Assembly: GCA_003512805.1 (NCBI GenBank)
Contig: DOOK01000344.1
Coordinates: 1-11,931, forward strand
Origin: Erwinia sp.
GTDB taxonomy: Bacteria; Pseudomonadota; Gammaproteobacteria; Enterobacterales; Enterobacteriaceae
Reading direction: 5' to 3'
DNA length: 11,931 nt
Shown here one piece after another: positions 1-7,707 of the stretch. The first letter of the stretch is position 1. The number at the start of each line of letters is the position of its first letter. Both the position numbers and the translations under genes were made by a program. A model generated the notes under the pieces. It was given only the letters and a program-made list of their open reading frames with translations, ran no database searches and had not been told where the DNA came from.

Positions 1-1240
1 GCACATGAGCTTTGTCTGGGGCGACGCTAACGTTGAATACCTGAGCAAGCGCTATGCTGCACTACAGAAGACTACTCTGTTCCAGGGCATGAAGTTCTCT
101 ACCGATCAGGATCAGATCAAACAGTGGGCGCCGCTGATCATTGAAGGTCGCGATCCTAAGCAGAAGGTTGCTGCAACCTGGACGCCGGTAGGCACCGACG
201 TTAACTATGGTGAAATCACTCGCCAGCTGACGGCCAGCCTGAAGAAGAACAGCAACTTTAAGCTGGAAACGTCTTCAGAAGTCACTGAGTTTAAGCGTAA
301 CGGCGACAACTCCTGGCACGTGACCATTAAAGACGTGAAAAACGGTGGCGAGCGCGCTATCGATGCTAAATATGTCTTCATTGGTGCGGGCGGCGGTGCG
401 CTGAAGCTGCTGCAGAAAACCGGCATTCCGGAAGCGGATAACTATGCAGGCTTCCCGGTTGGCGGCTCTTTCCTGGTCACTGAAAACCCGGCCATTACCA
501 GCCGTCATCTGGAAAAAGTGTACGGTCAGGCTTCCGTAGGCGCTCCACCGATGTCCGTTCCACACATCGATGCGCGTAACCTGGACGGCAAGCGTGTGGT
601 ACTGTTTGGCCCGTTTGCGACCTTCTCTACCAAGTTCCTGAAAAACGGTTCGCTGTTCGATCTGCTGAGCACCACCACCACCAGCAACTTTATGCCAATG
701 ACTCATGTAGGCATGGACAACTTTGACCTGGTGAAATACCTGATTGGTCAGGTTATGCTGAGCGACGACGACCGCTTTGCCTCGCTGAAAGAGTACTATC
801 CGGACGCGAAAAAAGAGGACTGGAAACTGATCCAGGCCGGCCAGCGCGTGCAGATTATCAAGAAAGATGCGGATAAAGGCGGCGTGCTGAAGCTGGGTAC
901 AGAAATTGTGACCGATCAGCAGAAAACCGTGGCGGCTCTGCTGGGAGCATCTCCAGGCGCGTCTACTGCGGCCCCTATCGCTATCAATGTGATGAAAAAG
1001 CTGTTCCCGGAACAGTTTAACTCGCCGGAATGGCAGGAAAAAATCCACAAAGTCGTGCCGACTTACGGCCAGACGCTGAACGGCAACACCGCGCTGACGC
1101 AGCACGTATGGGATGATACCGCGGCCACACTGCAGCTGACCAAACCACCGGTCATCAACATGCCTGCTCAGGAACCTGCACAGTCAACCATTACCGGCCA
1201 GGCTGAGAAAACGCCAGCCGGTCACGATATGGCACTGTAA
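1..1240 (+). CDS. mqo: Malate:quinone oxidoreductase, 3' part (5' end outside window)
   Basis: FAD-dependent, membrane-associated enzyme that oxidises malate to oxaloacetate and passes electrons to quinone, an alternative to NAD-dependent malate dehydrogenase in the citric acid cycle. The reading frame is already open at base 1: the codon before the first ATG (base 5) gives the His of the family motif [14 protein letters not shown], so that ATG is internal. About 412 of roughly 545 family residues are present, and the N-terminal FAD-binding glycine motif is missing with the upstream sequence. Family landmarks include [27 protein letters not shown], the glycine-rich [19 protein letters not shown], and [16 protein letters not shown] near the end. 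The C-terminus carries a short Pro/Gln/Thr-rich tail ending GHDMAL. The gene is followed at once by a hairpin terminator. Identification is from recognised family sequence and is firm; only the start is unknown. Confidence 0.96.
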   Translation, partial: HMSFVWGDANVEYLSKRYAALQKTTLFQGMKFSTDQDQIKQWAPLIIEGRDPKQKVAATWTPVGTDVNYGEITRQLTASLKKNSNFKLETSSEVTEFKRNGDNSWHVTIKDVKNGGERAIDAKYVFIGAGGGALKLLQKTGIPEADNYAGFPVGGSFLVTENPAITSRHLEKVYGQASVGAPPMSVPHIDARNLDGKRVVLFGPFATFSTKFLKNGSLFDLLSTTTTSNFMPMTHVGMDNFDLVKYLIGQVMLSDDDRFASLKEYYPDAKKEDWKLIQAGQRVQIIKKDADKGGVLKLGTEIVTDQQKTVAALLGASPGASTAAPIAINVMKKLFPEQFNSPEWQEKIHKVVPTYGQTLNGNTALTQHVWDDTAATLQLTKPPVINMPAQEPAQSTITGQAEKTPAGHDMAL

Positions 1241-1248
1241 ATCCTGTT

Positions 1249-1276
1249 TCCCGCGCCGGACGGCGCGGGATTCTTT
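1249..1276 (+). terminator. Rho-independent terminator of mqo
   Basis: A 9-bp perfect, GC-rich stem (1249-1257 with 1262-1270, loop GGAC) begins 8 bases after the mqo stop codon and is followed by TTCTTT. Stem strength, position and a short T-rich tail fit an intrinsic terminator. Confidence 0.85.
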
Positions 1277-1372
1277 CCATGATGTATCAAGTTATCCCCT
1301 CCTTCCGATAGCCTGCCGTTATTTTCTTCAAAAAATATCAAAGCGAAATGCCCTGCTTTCATCTCCTTATTT

Positions 1373-1554
1373 TTAACACCACCAGCCAAATGATTTTCCT
1401 AAATGGTACAGCGCGTTTCCTGACGCCGCGCCCATGCCGCCGCTTTGCCAGCCATAACAGTCATTAACGTGGTGTCCGTATGATTCGGGCCATCAGGAGT
1501 CGTTTCGTTGCCCCCGCTGACATAAAATAATTCTGCATCTTTAAGTAACCTCAT
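1373..1554 (-). CDS. Class II microcin-like precursor with double-glycine leader, apparently frameshifted
   Basis: The ATG at 1554 is preceded by GAGAGGG (1562-1568) at 7-nt spacing, a good ribosome-binding site. The first 15 residues, MRLLKDAELFYVSGG, fit the double-glycine leader consensus (Leu -12, Glu -8, Leu -7, Val -4, Gly-Gly -2/-1), the type cut by C39-peptidase ABC exporters. The start frame stays open to TAG at 1399 (51 aa), but after about residue 21 it looks unnatural (WARRQETRCTI). The next frame, open from base 1492 to TAA at 1373, reads WPESYGHHVNDCYGW, then QSGGMG, then ASGNALYHLGKSFGWWC. This Gly-rich, aromatic, two-cysteine sequence looks like a mature bacteriocin. One extra base near 1492-1493 would join them into a 60-aa precursor (15-aa leader, 45-aa mature peptide). 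The break may be a sequencing error, a real inactivation or frameshifting; there is no classic slippery heptamer. No exporter or immunity gene is visible in the window. The family is inferred. Confidence 0.6.
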
Positions 1555-1593
1555 GGAAATACCCTCTCGAATGCATTGAAATAATTACCACAG

Positions 1594-1617
1594 GCTCAGA
1601 CTCAGACTCAGACTCAG
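1594..1617. repeat. Hexanucleotide tandem repeat upstream of the microcin-like gene
   Basis: Four 6-bp units on the plus strand: one GCTCAG (1594-1599) and three exact ACTCAG (1600-1617). On the minus strand this is CTGAGT repeated, 40 to 63 bases upstream of the microcin-like start codon, so it lies in its leader or promoter region. A short hexamer repeat can change copy number by slippage. No effect on expression can be read from the sequence. Confidence 0.8.
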
Positions 1618-2194
1618 GATAAAGTTATCACTGCGACCTAAGGCACGCATAACAAATCTGATGGAAAATTAAGCAAGCCAGTTAAATGTAAAAGTAATGC
1701 TGCCTGGTTTATTTGTGAAGCAAAAAAATAAGTATTTTATTAATTAAGGTGATGCTTCTATTTTAATCAAAAGAAGGAATTATTTTAGCTGAGTAAGGCC
1801 AGTTTAAAATTTAGCTGTCAGTAAAGCGCACATTTAAAGAGGATGACCAGCACTATGAGGGATGTGTTATATATTTAGGATTTTTTATTCATAAATATAG
1901 TTATAGCGATTAGAAAATACAGGGCTAACCCATAATAAATTTGGATTCTTTCCGGAAACATGGAAAGTGAATGGCAGAAAAAGGGTAGTTCGTCCGTAAC
2001 ACGACCGCTGCTGGCGCGTGTTTTACAGGGTATTTAATTAAGAGTGTATTTGGAGTGTATTATCTATAAAAAGCGCAAAGCGAACGCTGGTATGTATGCA
2101 ATTAAATACACATCCGGGATGAATTATCGTTAATTTTCATGCTTTATTTTGTAAATACGTTAAATTCCTCGGGTGATGTTATCAATACATAAAT
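1618..2194. other. AT-rich stretch without a convincing gene
   Basis: This stretch is visibly more AT-rich than the flanking genes, with many stops in all frames. It holds only tiny start-to-stop frames without a proper ribosome-binding site; the best plus-strand one, 1960-2037 (25 aa), is not convincing. A 10-bp inverted repeat (2030-2039 with 2100-2109, GTATTTAATT) and a shorter nested GTGTATTT/AAATACAC pair are visible. Their base composition makes chance likely. No tRNA, IS end or CRISPR-type repeat is seen. Confidence 0.6.
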
Positions 2195-2223
2195 AGCGGG
2201 AGAGGCACCCTGCCTCTCCCGCT
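2195..2223 (-). terminator. Rho-independent terminator of the ydeP-type gene
   Basis: A 13-bp perfect stem (2195-2207 with 2211-2223, 3-nt loop) begins 5 bases beyond the minus-strand stop codon. On the minus strand it is followed by ATTTATGTATT, a moderately T-rich tail. It is the strongest hairpin in the first half of the window. Confidence 0.85.
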
Positions 2224-2228
2224 TAGCG

Positions 2229-4550
2229 TTAACGCAGCGTGCCCGAGGTCTCAGTGGCTTCTGCATGTTCCAGCATGACCGGAATACTTTTGTAAGCCGG
2301 AATACCGCTTTCGGTATCGAAGCTGTCCAGCGGCACCAGCACGTTAGCTTCCGGATAATAGGCCGCAACCGAGCCTGGTGCCATGTCATACACCACGATC
2401 GTCAGGTTATCCAGTCGCCTTGACGTCTGTTTGCCATCCGGATCGAGTGCCACCATATTCACCTTATCACCAACCCGAACGCGGCGTTTTTCCGCCTCAT
2501 CTGCCGAGATAAACAGCACGTCTCGCCTGCCGGTTACGCCACGATAGCGGTCATTCAGACCATAGAGCGTGGTGTTGTACTGGTCGTGACTACGCAGCGT
2601 CGTTAACACCAGATCGTGGCATTTCAAAGATCGTGGATCTTCGTTAATCCCCTGCATAATTTTGAACTGCGCTTTGCCCGAAGGCGTCAGCCATTTGCGT
2701 TCTGACGCGGCATTATAGAGACGGAAACCGCCCGGCTGCAGAATTTTGCGGTTAAAATCCTCGAACGCCGGGAAAACACCCTCAATGGCTTCACGGATAA
2801 AGCTGTAGTCGCCGATCATTTTGTCCCAGTCCACTTTGCTGGCCGGCAGCGTCGCTTTCGCCAGCCCGGCGACGATAGCCGGTTCCGATTTCAGCCAGTT
2901 TGAAGCGGGCTTTAGCGTCCCGCGCGAGGCGTGCACCATTGACATGGAGTCTTCCACGGTGACGCTCTGTTCGCCCGACGCCTGTCTGTCGATTTCGGTG
3001 CGGCCGAGCACCGGCAGCAGATAGTTATGTTTGCCCAGCAGCAGATGGGAACGGTTCAGCTTGGTGGCCATGTGCACGACAAGATCCAGCTTGCGCATCG
3101 CCTGGAAGGTTTGCTGCGGATCGGAAATCGCCTCCGCCAGGTTACCGCCCAGGCAGAGCAGCGCTTTGGAATGCCCGTCCCGGATTGCCTGAATGGCCTG
3201 GACCGCACCGTGTCCGTGTTTTTGTGGCGGTTTAAAGCCAAAAACCTTTTCCAGTCCGTCCAACAGTGACTGCGGAGGGATTTCAGTGATGCCGACCGTC
3301 CGATCGCCCTGCACGTTAGAGTGCCCACGCAGAGGACAGATCCCCGCGCCTTTCTTGCCAATGTTACCCCGCATCAGCAGTAAATTAGCGATTTGCTGCA
3401 CGTTTTGCGTGCCGTACTGATGCTGCGTGATGCCCATACCGTAACAGATAATGGTTTTTTCGGCTTTGGCGTACAGGTGGGCGATATTCTGGATTTCTTC
3501 AAATGCCATACCGGATACTTTCAGAATATGTGGCCATTCTGTGGCATCCAGATCCGCTTTCAACGCGGAAAACCCTTCGGTATGTTCGCTGATAAAACTT
3601 TCATCCAGCACACCGGGTTTACCGGCTGCCAGCGCCTGGTCGTGCAGGGTGAGCAGGCATTTCATCACGCCTTTCAGCATGGCGGCATCACCGCCGACAC
3701 GCACTTTATAATAGGTGGAGGCCAGCTCGGTCGAGCTGAGCGACAGCATCTCCACCGGGCTTTGCGGAGAAGTAAAACGTTCAAGTCCTCTTTCCCGCAG
3801 CGGGTTAATGGCCACGATTGTCGCGCCGCGTTTAGAGACTTCACGTAACGTACCCAACATTCGTGGGTGGTTCGTGCCGGGATTGTGGCCGATACAAAGC
3901 ACAAGGTCGCAATGATCGAAATCATCCAGCTCGATAGTGCCTTTACCTATGCCGATAGACTGCGGCAGGCCAACGCTGGTCGGCTCGTGACACATATTGG
4001 AACAGTCAGGAAAGTTATTGGTGCCGTATTCACGCGCAAACAGCTGCCAGAGGAAGGCGGCTTCATTGGAAGCGCGGCCTGAAGTATAGAATTCCACGCT
4101 GTCGGGATCTTCGTAGCTTTGCAGCTTTTCACCAATTTCGCGGAAGGCCGTTTCCCATTCGATCGGCTGGTAGGTATCGGTGGCCGCATCGTATTTCATA
4201 GGATGAGTCAGACGGCCTTCACCTTCCAGTTCAAACGCATTTCGCTGCCACAGCTCGCTGACGGTATGGGCAGAAAAAAACTCCGGCGTGGTACGTTTGC
4301 TGGTGGCTTCCCAGGAAACGGCTTTGGCGCCGTTTTCACAAAATTCAAAAGAGGAACCGTGCTGAGGATCGGGCCAGGCGCAGCCGGGGCAATCGAAACC
4401 CTGCGGCTGGTTGACTTTAAACAACGCGATCACATCCTGTTTGACCGACATCTGGCCGCGGATCGCGTCGGCAACGGCCTTTAATGCCCCCCAACCGCCC
4501 GCTGAACCGCCGTAAGGCGCTATTCCAATAGTCTTATTCTGTTGTTTCAT
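2229..4550 (-). CDS. ydeP: FdhF/YdeP-family molybdopterin oxidoreductase
   Basis: A 773-aa cytoplasmic oxidoreductase of the family containing E. coli YdeP (about 759 aa), which is linked to acid resistance; its physiological substrate is not established. It carries a bis-molybdopterin cofactor and an iron-sulfur region. Visible marks: CPGC at residues 54-57 within [29 protein letters not shown] around 179-195, where Cys187 aligns with the molybdenum-ligand Cys/SeCys of formate dehydrogenase [59 protein letters not shown]; and the C-terminal [21 protein letters not shown]. No twin-arginine signal is present. I start it at ATG 4550 (MKQQNKTIG), which has GGAG just upstream; GTG 4565 and ATG 4562 are in frame but have worse sites. 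It is a single gene with its own terminator, with no fdhD or other partner in the window. The family call is firm, the reaction unknown. Confidence 0.93.
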   Translation of the reverse strand: MKQQNKTIGIAPYGGSAGGWGALKAVADAIRGQMSVKQDVIALFKVNQPQGFDCPGCAWPDPQHGSSFEFCENGAKAVSWEATSKRTTPEFFSAHTVSELWQRNAFELEGEGRLTHPMKYDAATDTYQPIEWETAFREIGEKLQSYEDPDSVEFYTSGRASNEAAFLWQLFAREYGTNNFPDCSNMCHEPTSVGLPQSIGIGKGTIELDDFDHCDLVLCIGHNPGTNHPRMLGTLREVSKRGATIVAINPLRERGLERFTSPQSPVEMLSLSSTELASTYYKVRVGGDAAMLKGVMKCLLTLHDQALAAGKPGVLDESFISEHTEGFSALKADLDATEWPHILKVSGMAFEEIQNIAHLYAKAEKTIICYGMGITQHQYGTQNVQQIANLLLMRGNIGKKGAGICPLRGHSNVQGDRTVGITEIPPQSLLDGLEKVFGFKPPQKHGHGAVQAIQAIRDGHSKALLCLGGNLAEAISDPQQTFQAMRKLDLVVHMATKLNRSHLLLGKHNYLLPVLGRTEIDRQASGEQSVTVEDSMSMVHASRGTLKPASNWLKSEPAIVAGLAKATLPASKVDWDKMIGDYSFIREAIEGVFPAFEDFNRKILQPGGFRLYNAASERKWLTPSGKAQFKIMQGINEDPRSLKCHDLVLTTLRSHDQYNTTLYGLNDRYRGVTGRRDVLFISADEAEKRRVRVGDKVNMVALDPDGKQTSRRLDNLTIVVYDMAPGSVAAYYPEANVLVPLDSFDTESGIPAYKSIPVMLEHAEATETSGTLR

Positions 4551-4703
4551 ACGACTCCACATCACATTACAAACCAGCCTTTAGCTTAGAACAGCGTGCG
4601 CTTTCCGACCTTTTTTTTGCTTTCAGAATGTTACCGAATAGCGTTAAAAATAACCTTTAGTCCCCTGCACCACCCTTAAGCGAGGCTGATAGCGCGCCTG
4701 ACA

Positions 4704-5339
4704 ATGCGAGCCGGCCACGGGCTGCCGCTGGCCAGAATGAGCACGTTGTTAACGTCTCTGCTTAATATTCTGATTACACGGGATAAAAAATGTGCGCTTT
4801 CCGGCCGATCTGCGCAGGAAAACGATCGATTACTCTATCAGTGGTATACGCTGGGCATCATGTTGACGCACGAGTAACGGCAAAGTAGCGATGTCAGGCT
4901 GGTTAACATTAATTTTCAGCTGGCCAGTGCGTTACTGACCGGCAAAGTGAACGGAGTAATCAGCGGTTACCGTGATATCGAAGCGCTAAAGATAACGCTT
5001 CAGGGCAAGCAGCCCGTGGTTTTTAACGTCAAGGAGACCAGCCTGTGATGAGCGGATCCGGGTGGCGAATCGCGCCAGCGTAAGCAAACCCGCGATCAAA
5101 AAGTGCCTGAACGCACTGCCACCGGGCGACGACTATTTAAGGCGTATATTAAAGAGATCTGGCTGGCGTTGGCAAAGCGGCATCCTGAGTTGAGCACCGA
5201 CAGGCGTGGAGGGAAACGCTGCCGCTGTATGCCCCTAACCCGGCACGACTGGAGCACCAGCGCTACCCGCAGGACGTTTAACAATCGGCTGATTAAAAAA
5301 ATTACGCCCGTTAACGACTATGTCGTTGAAATTGAGTAA
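4704..5339 (+). pseudogene. Decayed ABC transporter substrate-binding protein (ThiY/NMT1-like)
   Basis: Pieces of one periplasmic substrate-binding protein appear in the right order but in changing frames: AGHGLPLARMSTLLTSLLN (from 4704); IKNVRFPADLRRKTIDYSIS (from 4783); DVRLVNINFQLASALLTGKV then NGVISGYRDIEALKITLQGK (up to TGA at 5046); DERIRVANRASVSKPAIKK (from 5047); EIWLALAKRHPELSTD; AWRETLPLYAPNPARLEHQR (from 5204); and IKKITPVNDYVVEIE ending at TAA 5337. These match the usual order in the SsuA/TauA/ThiY superfamily, especially forms with VNVNF..ALL.GKVDAVIGGY, and late in the protein HPEL..RAWR.TLP. At least five frame changes make it non-functional. The N-terminus and signal peptide are not recognisable upstream, and no ATPase or permease partner is in the window. 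The exact ligand (pyrimidine precursor, sulfonate or other) cannot be told. Any single open frame here, such as 5103-5339, is only a fragment. Confidence 0.75.
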
Positions 5340-5453
5340 GCTCGTGCCCTGACGTGACATATTGAATGTTAATCGATTTCAAATTGCGCTGGACAACACC
5401 GCAAAGGCATCTGGTAAGGTATGCACAAAATAGCGAAAAATCTGGAATCCCCC

Positions 5454-6674
5454 ATGCTGTCAACCATCATCTATCGTAGCCATATTTCCGAGGATGTCCC
5501 TTACAAAAAGCTTGGAAAACTGGCAGAACAAGCTAATCAGGTCAACGAATCACACAGCGTGACGGGCATTTTACTGTTCAACGGCACCCATTTTTTCCAG
5601 GTGCTCGAAGGCCCGGAAGAGGCCGTGCTCGCTATTTATGAGGGTATCTGTGGCGATCCGCGCCACCATAACCTGGTGGAGCTGATGCGCGATTACGCGC
5701 CAGCCAGACGTTTTGGTAACGTTGGTATGGAACTGTTCGACCTGCGTGAATACGATCCGGAAAACGTGCTGCAGGCCGTGTTGGATAAAGGTACCTCTAA
5801 GTACCAGCTGACATATGACGACCGCGCACTGCAGTTCCTGCGCGTGTTTGTTGAGGCGACTGAACGGGAAAACTACTTTGAGATCCCACCGGGCGACTCT
5901 TGGGAGTTTGTTGTGGATGACGAGGAAGCCCGCCCTCATGCGGCGATTCCTCCCGCCACGGATGACTACAGCTTTGCTTTTCAGCCGATTATCGACCCGC
6001 TTTCTCGCCAGATTGTTTCGCTCGAAGCGGTGATGCGCCCAACATCGGGCCTGTCGGTGACTGATTACCTTGCCGGCCTGCCGCGCAACGAAAGGTATAA
6101 CGTCGATCTTAAATCCAAGCAGCATGTTTTTGCGATGGCGAAGCAGCTGGGGATAAATGGCCTGACGCTGTCGATTAACCTGTTACCGATGTCGCTGGTA
6201 ATCGTTCCGGATGCGGTCGATTTTCTGCTGCATGCGATCCACGCCAACGGCCTCGTACCAGAGCAAATTGTTGTTGAGGTAACGGAAAACGGCACGGTTT
6301 TCCGCGCGGACGAATTCGAAGCGGCCATAAAAAAGCTGAAGGCATCCGGGATCAGCCTGGCGATTGATGGCTTTGGTGCCGGTTCTGCGGGTCTGGTTCT
6401 GCTGACCCAGTTTCAGCCAGACAAAATCAAGATCGACCGCAATATTATTGTCGATGTGCATAAAAGTGGCCCGAAACAGGCTATCGTGCAGGCGATTTTG
6501 AAATTCTGTTCCTCATTGCAGATCGCCGTGATTGCCGAAGGCGTTAATAAGCCGGAAGAATGGATGTGGCTGGAGTCAGCAGGTATCTGCAACTTTCAGG
6601 GAGCGCTTTTCGCGCCCTCTACGCTGAACGCTTTCCCCGTAGTGGCCTGGCCAGAAAAAATCGACAACGATTGA
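5454..6674 (+). CDS. bluF: BLUF-EAL blue-light sensor protein BluF (YcgF)
   Basis: A 406-aa cytoplasmic photoreceptor. The N-terminal BLUF domain (about 1-95) binds FAD: Tyr7 in MLSTIIYRSH, Asn31, and Gln49 in THFFQVLEGPEE are the expected flavin-contact residues. A linker (SKYQLTYDDRALQFLRVFVE) leads to a C-terminal EAL domain (about 155-400). E. coli BluF does not degrade c-di-GMP; light lets it bind and remove the MerR-type repressor BluR. Here the EAL domain keeps more signature residues than I recall for E. coli BluF: SINLLPMSL, VEVTEN, KIKIDRN, AEGV, and FQG in the QG position. The usual DDFGTG is IDGFGAG, so one metal-binding Asp is lost. I choose ATG 5454, which matches the known family start and has GGAA 7 nt upstream. 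ATG 5421 is in frame but would add 11 unusual residues and has AAGG too close. No bluR or ycgZ/ymgA-type genes lie nearby. Confidence 0.93.
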   Translation: MLSTIIYRSHISEDVPYKKLGKLAEQANQVNESHSVTGILLFNGTHFFQVLEGPEEAVLAIYEGICGDPRHHNLVELMRDYAPARRFGNVGMELFDLREYDPENVLQAVLDKGTSKYQLTYDDRALQFLRVFVEATERENYFEIPPGDSWEFVVDDEEARPHAAIPPATDDYSFAFQPIIDPLSRQIVSLEAVMRPTSGLSVTDYLAGLPRNERYNVDLKSKQHVFAMAKQLGINGLTLSINLLPMSLVIVPDAVDFLLHAIHANGLVPEQIVVEVTENGTVFRADEFEAAIKKLKASGISLAIDGFGAGSAGLVLLTQFQPDKIKIDRNIIVDVHKSGPKQAIVQAILKFCSSLQIAVIAEGVNKPEEWMWLESAGICNFQGALFAPSTLNAFPVVAWPEKIDND

Positions 6675-6682
6675 CGATGTCT

Positions 6683-6710
6683 GCGAACCGGCAACACGCT
6701 GTCGGTTCGC
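6683..6710 (+). terminator. Probable terminator between bluF and the convergent exporter gene
   Basis: An 11-bp stem with one G-T pair (6683-6693 with 6700-6710, loop ACACGC) starts 8 bases after the bluF stop. The tail is pyrimidine-rich but not a clean T run. It lies in the 52-bp gap between the convergent bluF and EamA-family genes, so bluF termination is the likely use. Confidence 0.6.
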
Positions 6711-6726
6711 GCTCGCTTCCTTTCCC

Positions 6727-7587
6727 TCATGCAAATTTTTTCGCGCCTGCTACACAAATCAGGGCGGCCGACGCGCACGCCAGCATGGCGCCGTCGATGC
6801 TTTCGTGCAGGAACAGCGCCGCAAAGCCAAAGCCGATAAAGGGTTGCAGGAGCTGTAACTGCCCTACCGCCGCCGTTCCGCCCTTCGCCAGGCCGTGATA
6901 CCAGAAAATAAAGCCGATCAGCATACTGAACAGCGAAACGTAGCCTAATCCCATCCATGCAGAAAAAGCGACCTCCCGGAACGAAACCGGCCAGGTCAGC
7001 ACGGCCAGGGGCAGCGCCGCCGGTAAAGCCAGCGCCAGCGCCCAGGCAATGGTTTGCCATCCGCCCAGCCTGCGTGCCAGGCAAGCGCCTTCCGCATAGC
7101 CCGCGCCGCAGATAATTACTGCCGCTATCATCAATAAGTCTCGCCAGGAAGCGTGACTTTCTTTAGCGGCTAGCGCATAACTGGCGACCACGGCGCCGCC
7201 AACCAGCGAAAACAACCAGAATGCAGGTTTTGGTCTGCGTTCGCCGCGCAGGACGCTAAAAGCTGCGGTACAAAGCGGCAGCAGGCCAAGATACATCAGC
7301 GAATGGGCAGCGGAGACACCCTGTAAAGCAAAGGCTGTTAGCAATGGAAAGCCTATTACCACGCCCAGCGCCACTATCGTCAGCGACAACAGATCTTCGC
7401 GCTGCGGCATTCGTTGGCGACAGACTGACAGCAGCATCAATGCTACCGTCGCCGCAAGACCGGCACGGGCGGAGGTCAGGAACAGTGGCGTAAAGTCCGC
7501 TACTGCCAGTCGTGTCGCCGGCATTGAACCGGCAAAAATCACCACGCCAGCCAGCCCACTGGCCCAACCACTTGCTTTATTTTTCAT
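6727..7587 (-). CDS. EamA-family (DMT superfamily) inner-membrane exporter
   Basis: A 286-aa very hydrophobic protein with about ten membrane segments arranged as two EamA halves. The first half begins GLAGVVIFAGSMPATRLAV, and AHSLMYLGLLPLCTAAFSVL contains the conserved late-helix segment. The second half begins at about DLLMIAAVIICGAGYAEG and ends LLQPFIGFGFAALFLHESID, where the conserved P..G....LFL.E signature of the family is visible. Members export amino acids, metabolites or drugs; the substrate here cannot be told. The start ATG 7587 has AGGAGG four bases upstream. It is divergent from a MocR-type regulator with 120 bp between the start codons, and its putative promoter lies under the palindromic operator, so regulation by that protein is likely. 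The C-terminus ends CVAGAKKFA, with basic residues left in the cytoplasm. Confidence 0.9.
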   Translation of the reverse strand: MKNKASGWASGLAGVVIFAGSMPATRLAVADFTPLFLTSARAGLAATVALMLLSVCRQRMPQREDLLSLTIVALGVVIGFPLLTAFALQGVSAAHSLMYLGLLPLCTAAFSVLRGERRPKPAFWLFSLVGGAVVASYALAAKESHASWRDLLMIAAVIICGAGYAEGACLARRLGGWQTIAWALALALPAALPLAVLTWPVSFREVAFSAWMGLGYVSLFSMLIGFIFWYHGLAKGGTAAVGQLQLLQPFIGFGFAALFLHESIDGAMLACASAALICVAGAKKFA

Positions 7588-7620
7588 CGTTCCTCCTGGT
7601 TATTGTTGCCCAGTAAAGCA

Positions 7621-7649
7621 TTGGCAGGATCGCAGATGCCAGATACAAT
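7621..7649 (+). promoter_or_regulatory. Putative sigma70 promoter of the MocR-type regulator
   Basis: TTGGCA (7621-7626) and TACAAT (7644-7649) are separated by 17 bp. Each box matches the consensus at five of six positions. The inverted-repeat operator begins immediately after the -10 box, so it would cover the transcription start. Confidence 0.6.
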
Positions 7650-7693
7650 CCAGTACAATTAACCTGAACTGTACTGGCAAAAAAGGCAGTACA
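7650..7693. promoter_or_regulatory. Probable MocR operator: inverted repeat plus a third half-site
   Basis: CCAGTACA (7650-7657) and TGTACTGG (7670-7677) are exact reverse complements with a 12-bp spacer. The core CAGTACA occurs again in direct orientation at 7687-7693. A degenerate copy, CAGATACA, lies just upstream at about 7639-7646. The three clean cores are regularly spaced about 18 bp apart (near 7654, 7673 and 7690). Several spaced half-sites between divergent genes are typical of MocR/PdxR operators. The regulator encoded at 7708 is the obvious candidate ligand. Confidence 0.7.
7652..7680 (-). promoter_or_regulatory. Putative sigma70 promoter of the EamA-family exporter
   Basis: On the minus strand TTGCCA (7675-7680) and TGTACT (7652-7657) are separated by 17 bp and match the -35 and -10 consensus at five and four of six positions. 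Both boxes overlap the arms of the inverted repeat, so a bound regulator would directly affect this promoter. Confidence 0.5.
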
Positions 7694-7707
7694 GCCGGAG
7701 GAAGACC

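Noticed and set aside
275..1105. Long minus-strand open frame opposite mqo
   Set aside because: It is antisense to a firmly recognised gene, has no family-like sequence or ribosome-binding site, and its composition is that of a frame shadow.
1222..1362. 46-aa minus-strand frame after the microcin-like gene, considered as an immunity protein
   Set aside because: AAGGAG touches its ATG with no spacing, it runs through the mqo terminator and into the mqo coding end, and it is not the hydrophobic peptide expected of an immunity protein.
1585..1650. 21-aa minus-strand frame with a Ser-Leu repeat
   Set aside because: The repeat simply translates the hexamer tandem repeat, and there is no ribosome-binding site.
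1960..2037. 25-aa plus-strand frame MESEWQKKGSSSVTRP...
   Set aside because: Start signals are weak and nothing is recognisable; too short to support.
3027..4484. Several plus-strand open frames opposite the ydeP-type gene
   Set aside because: All lie inside a recognised 773-aa minus-strand protein and give no protein-like sequence.
5103..5339. 78-aa plus-strand frame taken as a small gene
   Set aside because: Its first and last parts are fragments of the decayed substrate-binding protein, with the middle in another frame.
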